From Desulfotomaculum sp. (lineage in GTDB: Bacteria; Bacillota; Desulfotomaculia; Desulfotomaculales; Nap2-2B), in assembly GCA_003485325.1 (NCBI GenBank), contig DMZI01000069.1, positions 1 through 18,189 on the forward strand: a stretch of DNA of 18,189 nucleotides, written 5' to 3'. The translations under genes were made by a program, and so were the position numbers. The notes under the pieces are model-generated. The model made no database searches, was not told the DNA's origin, and was given only the letters and a program-made list of their open reading frames with translations. This document shows positions 7,531-13,412 of the stretch, in pieces; position 1 is the first letter of the stretch, and each line of letters opens with the position of its first letter.

Positions 7531-7560
7531 TAAGCCAATTAAGAATTTTCTATCTTCACT

Positions 7561-7613
7561 AATAAAAAGATTAATGTTATTATTTTTAAAAAAACAACAT
7601 TTAATCTTTTATT
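7561..7613. repeat. Imperfect inverted repeat after gatD
   Basis: AATAAAAAGATTAATGTT (7561-7578) and AACATTTAATCTTTTATT (7596-7613) pair with one base shift on each arm, around a 17-base A/T loop. It could act as a weak bidirectional terminator between gatD and the next gene. There is no GC-rich stem, so termination is uncertain. Confidence 0.4.
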
Positions 7614-7637
7614 GTTTAATTAAGGGGGTTGCAGGCA

Positions 7638-8615
7638 TTGTTTAAAACCAGAGTTACCGAAATGTTCGGAATAGAGTATCCCATAATATGCGGGGGCATG
7701 CTTTGGGTAACCCGGGCCGAGTTGGCCGCCGCTGTTTCTAATGCGGGCGGGTTGGGGATTATAACTTCTGCAAACCTGTTTGACGCCGAAGGCCTGCGCA
7801 AAGAAATACTAAAATTGAGGGAACTGACCGACAAACCATTTGCCGTAAACTTAAGCTTGAACCCGACACTGAGAAAAACACCGAACGATGAATTTGTCCA
7901 AGTGATTGTTGAAGAACATGTAAAGATTGCCGAGGTTTCCGGCGCAAGAAGCCCAGCGGAGGTTATCCCGGCACTGCATGCCGGAGGCGTCAAGGTAATG
8001 GCGAAAGCCACCACAATCAGGCATGCGTTAAACGGAGAAAGGTCCGGAGCGGACGCAATGGTTATGCTGGGAATTGAGAACGGCGGGAATGTAGGTATGG
8101 AAGACGTATCGACCATGGTAATCATACCTAAAGCTGTGGACGTTTTAAAAATACCCGTGATAGCAGCGGGGGGTATTGCCGATGCCCGGGGTTTTGTGGC
8201 GGCGCTTGCGCTCGGCGCCGAGGCAGTTCTTATGGGCACCCGCTTCGTTGCCACCCAGGAAAGCCCCGCACACCCCAAATACAAGGACTGGATCTTAAGG
8301 ACTGAAGAATACCAGACAACACTTGCGCAGCGTTCGATTAAAAATACGCACAGGACTTTAATTAACCTTGCAGTACAAAAAACTCTGGAACTGGAAGCGA
8401 GGGGGGCTTCAATCGGCGAACTTGCCGGCTGGATCAGCGGCTTCAGCTACCGCAAGGGGATTATAGATGGAGAATTGAACGCCGGAATGTCATACTGCGG
8501 CCAGATTGCAGGGATAATCCACGATATTCCGACAGTTAAGGAAGTTATTGACCGCATGGTTGACGGAGCTGAGGAAATCCATGAGAGACTTAGAAGGGTT
8601 GGCCTTTTTAAGTAA
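7638..8615 (+). CDS. Nitronate monooxygenase / FabK-like FMN-dependent TIM-barrel protein with altered active site
   Basis: A 325-residue protein of the 2-nitropropane dioxygenase / FabK family. These FMN enzymes oxidise alkyl nitronates or reduce enoyl-ACP. Visible: amino end PIICGGMLWVTRAELAAAVS; AGGLGIITSA strand-loop (about 34-43); KPFAVNLSL; FMN-phosphate-binding region PVIAAGGIADARGFVAALALGAEAVLMGTRF cited here in part (AAGGIAD, LGAEAVLMGTRF). The position usually held by the catalytic His (E-x-G-G-H) reads ENGGN, i.e. Asn at residue 151, so canonical nitronate oxidation is doubtful. The start is taken as TTG at 7638, nine bases after AAGGGGG; the TTG at 7629 directly abuts that site. 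It may act on another substrate, or be a flavin protein of other function. Not obviously in an operon with its neighbours. Confidence 0.82.
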   Translation: MFKTRVTEMFGIEYPIICGGMLWVTRAELAAAVSNAGGLGIITSANLFDAEGLRKEILKLRELTDKPFAVNLSLNPTLRKTPNDEFVQVIVEEHVKIAEVSGARSPAEVIPALHAGGVKVMAKATTIRHALNGERSGADAMVMLGIENGGNVGMEDVSTMVIIPKAVDVLKIPVIAAGGIADARGFVAALALGAEAVLMGTRFVATQESPAHPKYKDWILRTEEYQTTLAQRSIKNTHRTLINLAVQKTLELEARGASIGELAGWISGFSYRKGIIDGELNAGMSYCGQIAGIIHDIPTVKEVIDRMVDGAEEIHERLRRVGLFK

Positions 8616-8645
8616 CAGCAAAGACCGGGGGTAAATGTGGCGTAA

Positions 8646-9272
8646 ATGTTTCAGTTGGAACGGCGGCAGCAATTAGTTATTTTAATTATAGCGGCAGTAT
8701 TGCTTTTTGGAGCGGGCTACAAATATGCCTGCTGGCAGCAGTCAAAAGCGGAAACAAACAGTAATAACACGGTTGTACAGTCGGAAAATGAAGACAAGAA
8801 TAGCTTCCCGCGGGAAATAAAAGTGCATGTTGCCGGGGCGGTGCAAAAGCCTGGCGTATATAAACTGGGAGCTGATTGCCGGGTAAGCGATGCAGTCAGC
8901 ATGGCTGTTGCTTTGCCGGCGGCGGACATAAACTCTTTAAATCTGGCTGCGCCGGTTACAGACGGACAGAAAATAACCGTTCCTGAATTGCGGCAGGCCG
9001 TACCTACCGGGAATTCAGCTTTGTTCAGCGCCCCTGCTGGTAGCAGTCAGTCAACAGAAAAGAGCAACATTACGCAGGGCGGCTTGATTAACATTAATAC
9101 CGCAGATCAGACTGAAATTGAGTCACTGCCCGGTATTGGCCCCGCCCTTGCCGGTAGGATTATTCAGTACCGGGAGGAAAACGGCCCCTACCGTGTTCCG
9201 GAAGATATTAAAAATGTAAGTGGGATTGGAGAAAAGCGCTACGAGGAAATGAAAGACAAAATAACAGTCTAA
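8646..9272 (+). CDS. comEA: ComEA, competence DNA receptor
   Basis: ComEA is the membrane-anchored double-stranded DNA receptor for natural transformation. In order: one amino-terminal membrane anchor (about residues 8-25), a variable linker, an SLBB domain (about 55-118, from KVHVAGAVQKPGVYKL to ITVPE), a Ser/Gly-rich spacer, and a C-terminal helix-hairpin-helix pair (about 148-207, with INTADQTEIESLPGIGPALA and SGIGEKRYEEM). 208 residues is typical. The ATG at 8646 lacks a close Shine-Dalgarno; GGGGG is 14 bases upstream. The partner gene comEC is normally adjacent, but here it lies 4.1 kb downstream beyond an accessory segment. Sequence just after the stop (GGGGGGA and GGAG near 9286-9305) could be leftover start signals of a former downstream gene. 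Confidence 0.9.
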   Translation: MFQLERRQQLVILIIAAVLLFGAGYKYACWQQSKAETNSNNTVVQSENEDKNSFPREIKVHVAGAVQKPGVYKLGADCRVSDAVSMAVALPAADINSLNLAAPVTDGQKITVPELRQAVPTGNSALFSAPAGSSQSTEKSNITQGGLININTADQTEIESLPGIGPALAGRIIQYREENGPYRVPEDIKNVSGIGEKRYEEMKDKITV

Positions 9273-9311
9273 AGGAACTATCCCAGGGGGGACGGGTCGC
9301 AGGAGTATTGT

Positions 9312-10451
9312 TTATATTTTGTCATTAAGAATCTCAAGATAGTCTAAGAAGGCAAAAGATTTGTTTCTTTGACGAGCAGTTTTTTCTTTTAATATTCCTA
9401 AGCTTATAAGCCTTTCAAACAAGTTACTTGTAGCTGGGTAAGATAAATCTAGTTCATTTGCTGCTTCAGTAATTGTTAAAATTGGTTTTAAATATAGTAA
9501 ATCTAATAACCTTAAAGCATTTGGAGAATTAATGCTTTGTATTACCTTTTCTTTGTATTTCATTTGGAGTTCTAAAATATCTCTAGCTGTTCTGGTAGCT
9601 TGTTTAGAAACCTCAATTATTCCTTTTAAAAAAAATTTTAACCATCCTTCCCAGTCACCTTTATTCCTTACTTTCATTAGCCAATCATAATATTCAGTTC
9701 GATTTTTTTTAAAATAAAAACTCAAATATAAAAGAGGGCTATTAATTATTTTTTGTTGGCATAAAAGAAAGGTTATTAATAGTCTACCTATCCTTCCGTT
9801 ACCATCTAAAAATGGATGTATTGTCTCAAACTGACAATGTACTAATCCTACTTTGATTAATATAGGTAAGGCGTTTTCATTATGGATAAATAATTCTAAA
9901 TCGTTCATTGCTTTAACCATATCTGGTACAGGGGGAGGGACAAATGTTGCCGAATTTAACCCTGAATCTTGGGGGCCTATCCAATTCTGAATTTTTCTAA
10001 ATTCACCTGGATTTCTTTTGCCTCCCCGTGTACCTTTTAATAGGATACTATGTATTTCTTTGATTAAGCGCAAAGAAACAGGTAAAGACTCTAGTCGTTC
10101 TAAACCATAATCCAAGGCTCTTATATAATTAACAGTTTCTTTTATATCCATTGGTGCGCTTTTTATATTTTCTTCCCCAAATTCAAGAATATCAATTAGC
10201 GATGCTTGGGTACCTTCTATTTGTGAGCTTAGAACTGCTTCCTTTCTTATGTACATGTAAACAAAAAGATCCGGATTAGGTAAAATATAAGCAACCCCAT
10301 CTAATCTCCCTATTTCCCTATTTGCCTCAGATAAAAGTTTCGCTAATTCAATGTCATTAAGATTTATTGGTGGATTTGGTGGTAAAGGATTAGGTATAAA
10401 GACCGTATACCCAGCGGGTTGAGGAGAATATATACCAGAACGATTTTCCAT
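9312..10451 (-). CDS. Fic/DOC-family protein with self-inhibitory motif and C-terminal winged helix
   Basis: Fic proteins usually transfer AMP from ATP onto target proteins. The active-site motif HPFLDGNGRIGR is intact, with catalytic H212. An inhibitory-helix motif S-x-x-x-E-G (S75 to E79 in SSQIEG) lies in the amino-terminal region, making it a class II, self-inhibited Fic. The last about 80 residues (ITEAANELDLSYPATSNLFERL) look like a winged helix-turn-helix, so it may bind DNA. The first ATG (10460) abuts AAAAAGG, so the ATG at 10451, nine bases from the GG, is the better start (379 residues). The gene is strikingly AT-rich compared with its competence-gene neighbours and lies on the opposite strand, a sign of acquisition. 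No separate antitoxin gene is seen. It could be a regulator or toxin-like AMPylator. Confidence 0.9.
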   Translation of the reverse strand: MENRSGIYSPQPAGYTVFIPNPLPPNPPINLNDIELAKLLSEANREIGRLDGVAYILPNPDLFVYMYIRKEAVLSSQIEGTQASLIDILEFGEENIKSAPMDIKETVNYIRALDYGLERLESLPVSLRLIKEIHSILLKGTRGGKRNPGEFRKIQNWIGPQDSGLNSATFVPPPVPDMVKAMNDLELFIHNENALPILIKVGLVHCQFETIHPFLDGNGRIGRLLITFLLCQQKIINSPLLYLSFYFKKNRTEYYDWLMKVRNKGDWEGWLKFFLKGIIEVSKQATRTARDILELQMKYKEKVIQSINSPNALRLLDLLYLKPILTITEAANELDLSYPATSNLFERLISLGILKEKTARQRNKSFAFLDYLEILNDKI

Positions 10452-10470
10452 TTCTATCATCCTTTTTACT

Positions 10471-10581
10471 TTTATTAAAGGTAAAGGGAAATTTAATAGC
10501 GCTGAATATATTTATTTTTATTAAACATTATGCCCATTTTCTTTAATAAAATTATCAGAAATTAAAATAGAGTTTAATAAA
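10471..10581. repeat. Four 9-base TTTATTAAA elements upstream of fic
   Basis: TTTATTAAA occurs at 10471-10479 and 10517-10525, and its reverse complement TTTAATAAA at 10542-10550 and 10573-10581. They lie between the fic start and the methyltransferase relic, where the fic promoter must be. With a DNA-binding domain on the Fic protein, autoregulation is possible. The region is very AT-rich, so chance repetition is a serious alternative. Confidence 0.3.
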
Positions 10582-10692
10582 GGTTATTCTAATATATAAT
10601 AATTATCTTATTAATAGCTTAATATTTAGAGAGAGGGAGAGCTCAGTTGACTATACCGACAATAACAATTGCTCCTGATTAGGCTTACTATG

Positions 10693-10917
10693 TCAGAGGT
10701 AATTAATCAAATATCTTCCCGTCAGAGATCTGTTTCCGGTATTCCTAAAGCCTTCTTCTAACAAGCCAGGGGCATTTTTAATCATAACAGCTCTGGGATA
10801 GATTTCCTTGACAAGCCGGAACGCTTCGGGAAAAAGACTCCGTTCATCATCTTTACCTAACTTCTTTCCAGCAACAGAAAAAGGGCGGCAAGGTAAACTG
10901 CCTGACAGGAGGTCAAA
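10693..10917 (-). pseudogene. Decayed fragment of a C5-cytosine DNA methyltransferase
   Basis: On the minus strand a frame of about 74 codons, open between two stops and without a start codon, reads FDLLSGSLPCRPFSVAGKKL, then GKDDERSLFPEAFRLVKEIY and PRAVMIKNAPGLLEEGF. This aligns with motifs IV to VI of Dcm/HpaII-type methyltransferases (GGFPCQPFSxAG, then DxRgxLFfE, then ENVxGL). The key Pro-Cys survives, but Gln is Arg and ENV has become KNA. Amino and carboxyl parts are missing. It is a relic of a restriction-modification or solitary methylase gene, consistent with an accessory-gene site next to fic. Confidence 0.7.
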
Positions 10918-11218
10918 TCATTTAAAAACTCCCCTGAAAAATTTTAACACAAATGTAAGGTATTCTGAACAAACTTAGGGAAAAATAGAAAATTATTTGT
11001 TCAGCGATGAAGAATTATAGCTCAGATGCCTGATCGCCTTAACAGGATTGGCAGTGCCGGGTGAAAATCTTTGCCATCAACACACCGTAACTATGCTATT
11101 AATATAAAAGTTTCATAAAAAAATTTTCCTATTTTTTCGGGAGATAGCCTTTATATAACCTATTTGACGGCGGAAGCGTATAATATGGTGATTCCAAGTT
11201 TAAAGGGGGGAATTAGAA
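10918..11218. other. Intergenic region, no gene recognised
   Basis: About 300 bases. The left half may be further methyltransferase-locus debris. A TTGACG (11164-11169) and a TATAAT (11179-11184) are both present but only nine bases apart, so they do not form one promoter. GGGGGG (about 11206-11212) is the ribosome binding site of the next gene. I recognised no RNA gene or riboswitch. Confidence 0.4.
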
Positions 11219-11536
11219 ATGGATCGGATATACACATGGAGCGGGCATGGATTCTACAGGGATGACGATGTTGTTTGGACGCACGACGGCTGTTATGTTG
11301 GTGATATAGTTGTTTGCGAAGTATATGACAGATATGGAAATTACCTTGGTGAAATATACAGGGGCAGGCTGATTACGGACTGCAACAAAAAAGATAAAAG
11401 GATTCATGGATTCAAATCCCGGGTAATTCAAAGCGGTTACGTTAATACGGACCACGGATTCAATCACGGCAGGATTGGAAGAGTTAATGGAAATGTTATG
11501 CTTATCGATTATGAAGATTTTCCAGCATTCGATTAA
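11219..11536 (+). CDS. Small beta-rich protein of unknown function
   Basis: 105 residues, soluble, rich in Tyr, Gly and Asp. It has a repeated pattern of short strands, GCYVGDIVVCEVYDRYGNYL followed by GEIYRGRLI. This 'x-G-x-Y-x-G-x-I-x-n-Y-D-x-x-G-x-Y-L-G' rhythm resembles the small '4-fold beta flower' type of protein, but I hold that only as a weak structural resemblance. The ATG has a strong site AAAGGGGGG about eight bases upstream. A large uncharacterised run follows before the terminator at 11684. A real gene is likely; function unknown. Confidence 0.65.
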   Translation: MDRIYTWSGHGFYRDDDVVWTHDGCYVGDIVVCEVYDRYGNYLGEIYRGRLITDCNKKDKRIHGFKSRVIQSGYVNTDHGFNHGRIGRVNGNVMLIDYEDFPAFD

Positions 11537-11590
11537 CCAAAAAGCCAGAAATGCTTTATTAAATTTAAATAAGTAAGGGAGGTGTCTGCA

Positions 11591-11635
11591 GTGCTTAGAA
11601 AAAGGTACCTACTCAGGCCAGTTTCCAATTGCTGA
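11591..11635 (+). CDS. Possible 14-residue peptide with strong ribosome binding site
   Basis: GTG at 11591 lies six bases after AAGGGAGGTG, one of the best Shine-Dalgarno sequences in the window, and reads MLRKRYLLRPVSNC then TGA. The peptide is basic, with Cys at the very end. An overlapping frame from CTG 11586 reads QCLEKGTYSGQFPIAERESD then RPWYG before TGA at 11658-11660; it looks more protein-like but has only three bases of spacing and no standard start. A strong terminator follows about 50 bases later. It may be a leader peptide, a short secreted or toxic peptide, or a relic start site. Unrecognised. Confidence 0.3.
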   Translation: MLRKRYLLRPVSNC

Positions 11636-11683
11636 GAGGGAAAGTGACCGGCCATGGTATGGTTGATAAATTTATTACGAAGC

Positions 11684-11707
11684 CCGGCTAAAAGCCGGTT
11701 TTTTTTT
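11684..11707 (+). terminator. Rho-independent terminator
   Basis: A perfect 6-bp stem CCGGCT (11684-11689) / AGCCGG (11693-11698), loop AAA, followed by nine T (11699-11707). It ends the transcript carrying the small protein at 11219 and/or the tiny ORF at 11591. Confidence 0.85.
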
Positions 11708-11860
11708 ACTGTTCCCGTTCGATCCTATAATCTGCATTATACCGGAAGAAATATATTAAAGCAAACAATTGGTCTGTACAATCCTAAAGAAATCCGGTAA
11801 ATTTATAGCAAACACCAAGTTCAAGTTGTAGAAGAGACTCAGGAAGGAGTTTTTTAACTT

Positions 11861-12208
11861 ATGTATGTGAACTCTTTAGAAAAAATTGAAAAGAAGAAGG
11901 TCCAAACGCATGGCGCCCAAAATGCAAGCAAACAAAGGGTAATAGGCCCGGAACATGGTTGGGACGGATGGGTCATGCGTGTTTTTACAATTGAAAAAGA
12001 AGGTTATACACCAAAGCATGCTCACGGCTGGCCGCACATAAATTACATTATTGACGGAAAAGGGGTTCTTTTCCTCGGAGACGCCAGGCATATTGTCCAA
12101 AAGGGATCGGTTGCCTATATACCTGAAGGAATAGAACATCAATTTATCAACGAAGGAGATTCGGAATTTTCTTTTATGTGCATTGTACCTGAGGCGGGGG
12201 ATTTTTAA
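11861..12208 (+). CDS. Single-domain cupin protein
   Basis: 115 residues forming one cupin beta-barrel. Metal-binding motif 1 is GYTPKHAHGWPHINYIIDG, with H53, H55 and H59; here the third His occurs in the H-x-H-x-W-x-H pattern common in one-domain cupins. Motif 2 is GSVAYIPEGIEHQFINEG, with H93. A divalent metal site (Fe, Mn, Ni or Zn) is likely intact. Cupins of this size serve as isomerases, dioxygenases or small-molecule binders; the substrate is not deducible. The ATG follows AGGAAGGAG by 11 bases. It stands alone, with a terminator upstream and a convergent pseudogene downstream. Confidence 0.85.
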   Translation: MYVNSLEKIEKKKVQTHGAQNASKQRVIGPEHGWDGWVMRVFTIEKEGYTPKHAHGWPHINYIIDGKGVLFLGDARHIVQKGSVAYIPEGIEHQFINEGDSEFSFMCIVPEAGDF

Positions 12209-12229
12209 ACTGGGGCAGGTGTCTTTCTT

Positions 12230-12501
12230 TTATGCTTTTTTCACACGTATCTCATCACCGTCTGCAACGTTATCGAGGCTTTCCAGGTCTGCAGCAACGC
12301 TGCCGAATATGTTTACAGCGCTTGCCGCGACAATTTTGTTTCCTTCGCTGATCGGGGTTGCTCCGAAAAAAATACAAAAAGCATTTCCTGTCGGCCAGTA
12401 TCCAAGGTCTCCTTTGGAAACTACATTTGTCGAACCCGGTTCGAGATTTGCCCTTACTGGTATGCTGAAATATATTTCTTTACCCCAGCAATTATTTTCA
12501 A
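12230..12501 (-). pseudogene. Broken cyclophilin-like (PF04126-type) small protein gene
   Basis: The minus strand carries a frame reading NNCWGKEIYFSIPVRANLEP, GDLGYWPTGNAFCIFFGATP, ISEGNKIVAASAVNIFGSV and ADGDEIRVKKA then stop at 12230. This matches the small bacterial cyclophilin-fold family (TM1367-like; function poorly defined) from its first conserved strand to its end. No ATG, GTG or TTG lies in frame upstream. A good AGAGGAGG (12510-12517) and TTG AAA ATA (from 12501) sit just ahead, but in another frame that ends after 15 codons. The simplest reading is an internal deletion of the first about 30 codons joining start and body out of frame. Confidence 0.72.
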
Positions 12502-12784
12502 AAGTTATTCCTCCTCTGGTTTTTAGTGAAGAAAAGCAGATCTGCCTTTAAGCTGTTAAATTATTTTAGCAATTTTTAAATATTCTAACATAAGCAGTAG
12601 AAGCTTTACAAATCATAATTATTAAACTTTCATGTATTTTTAACATATTTAAGAATAGTTAAAGGATAAGTCAGATTCTTAAAATAGGAAAAAGTGTTAT
12701 TATAAATTATCAGTCAAAACCGAAAGGAATATTACCCTGCCCGTCGAATTAGATAAATATTAATCTATCTGGGAGGGATGACAT
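12502..12784. other. AT-rich intergenic region
   Basis: 283 bases, very AT-rich. A -10-like TATAAA is at 12701-12706 with only weak -35 candidates (TTCTTA, 12676-12681, 19 bases away). A short inverted repeat TAGAT/ATCTA (near 12752-12769) precedes GGGAGG (12771-12776), the ribosome binding site of the next gene. Nothing else recognised. Confidence 0.35.
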
Positions 12785-13081
12785 GTGGGGTTGATTGGCG
12801 GGTCAGCGGTAACCAAGGATAGGTTGAGGCAGATTTTTAAAAAAGGCAAATCCTGTAGAGTAGTAGCGTATCAAAATTTAGAAAACCCAATTGAAAAAAA
12901 CCCGGCAACGATAAGTATAGATGGTGACAGTTTAAATATAGGGGGGCTGCTCCCGGTTAATTTGCTAGGATGTTATTGTAATTACGACTTTGATAATCAT
13001 CATAATCATATTGTAACGTTAATTCCAAGCCCAAAGAGTTCAGAATACTTTAAGCTTTTAATACATGAGCTTGATAGTTGA
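12785..13081 (+). CDS. Small protein of unknown function
   Basis: 98 residues, mixed charge, no membrane segment. The start is GTG, eight bases after GGGAGG; an overlapping ATG at 12783 ends after three codons. The amino half is basic (KDRLRQIFKKGKSCRVVAYQ), then a strand-rich part (ISIDGDSLNIGGLLPVNLLG), a Cys/His-rich patch CYCNYDFDNHHNHIV, and an acidic C-terminal helix. The Cys-x-Cys plus three clustered His could bind metal, but the spacing matches no zinc-finger class I know. Closed by a strong terminator, so probably a real monocistronic gene. I do not recognise the family. Confidence 0.65.
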   Translation: MGLIGGSAVTKDRLRQIFKKGKSCRVVAYQNLENPIEKNPATISIDGDSLNIGGLLPVNLLGCYCNYDFDNHHNHIVTLIPSPKSSEYFKLLIHELDS

Positions 13082-13124
13082 AAAAGTGATATTTTAAAAT
13101 CACCAAGCAGGTTAAGACTTTTTT

Positions 13125-13148
13125 AAGGCGCCATGATGCGCCTTTTTT
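13125..13148 (+). terminator. Rho-independent terminator after small unknown gene
   Basis: A 7-bp stem AAGGCGC (13125-13131) / GCGCCTT (13138-13144), 6-base loop, and T-run to 13148. Confidence 0.85.
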
Positions 13149-13231
13149 ATGGGGCCTCAGTATTCGCAATTCTACTAAAATTTAATTAAATAATAAATAC
13201 TGCCGGTGTGCTGATCAAAATAAGTAGTTTG

Positions 13232-13260
13232 AAACCCTGTCTTATGTCGACGGGGTTTTT
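13232..13260 (+). terminator. Second rho-independent terminator before comEC
   Basis: A 10-bp stem AAACCCTGTC (13232-13241) / GACGGGGTTT (13249-13258) with one T-G wobble and 7-base loop, ending in TTTTT. No gene lies between this and the terminator at 13125, so it may end read-through or a short untranslated RNA. Confidence 0.7.
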
Positions 13261-13412
13261 AAGTTATAAGGATAAAAATATGCGCCTCTACAATAATCGA
13301 CATTTTCCCTGAAGGAATAACTTCTTGCGATCCAATAGTATTATTATTAGCTGTTGTATGTTATCTTCGGTAACAGCTTTACGTACTGGAGAGGCTATTT
13401 TTCTAGGGTGGT
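13261..13412 (+). other. comEC leader region
   Basis: 150 bases before comEC (331 gene-free bases in all from 13082). It holds a hairpin TGTTA (13359-13363) / TAACA (13371-13375) capped by a C(TTCG)G tetraloop with one bulged T, and GGAGAGG (13388-13394) about 18 bases before the ATG. No clear promoter was found. Confidence 0.35.

Larger units (their letters stand above)
11537..11860. other. Spacer with a near-ideal Shine-Dalgarno, tiny ORF and terminator
   Basis: 324 bases. It contains AAGGGAGGTG (11575-11584), a 14-codon ORF (11591-11635), possible pairing of GGCC and TTTCC (11617-11625) with GGAAA and GGCC (about 11639-11653), and a strong terminator at 11684-11707. The remainder (11708-11840) shows nothing except the cupin ribosome binding site AGGAAGGAG at 11841-11849. 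Confidence 0.5.

Noticed and set aside
10985..11100. Possible riboswitch or structured RNA (GCC/GGC-rich stretch)
   Set aside because: I could not build a consistent fold or match a known class; no downstream gene of matching function.
11654..11803. 49-codon ORF starting at ATG 11654
   Set aside because: No ribosome binding site and it runs straight through the terminator hairpin and T-run.
12426..12434. Another perfect Spo0A-box 9-mer
   Set aside because: Lies inside the former coding sequence of the cyclophilin-like pseudogene; best explained by chance, and it cautions against over-reading the other boxes.
12183..12551. 122-codon plus-strand ORF after the cupin gene
   Set aside because: Shadow of the cyclophilin-like pseudogene on the opposite strand, which has clear family motifs.
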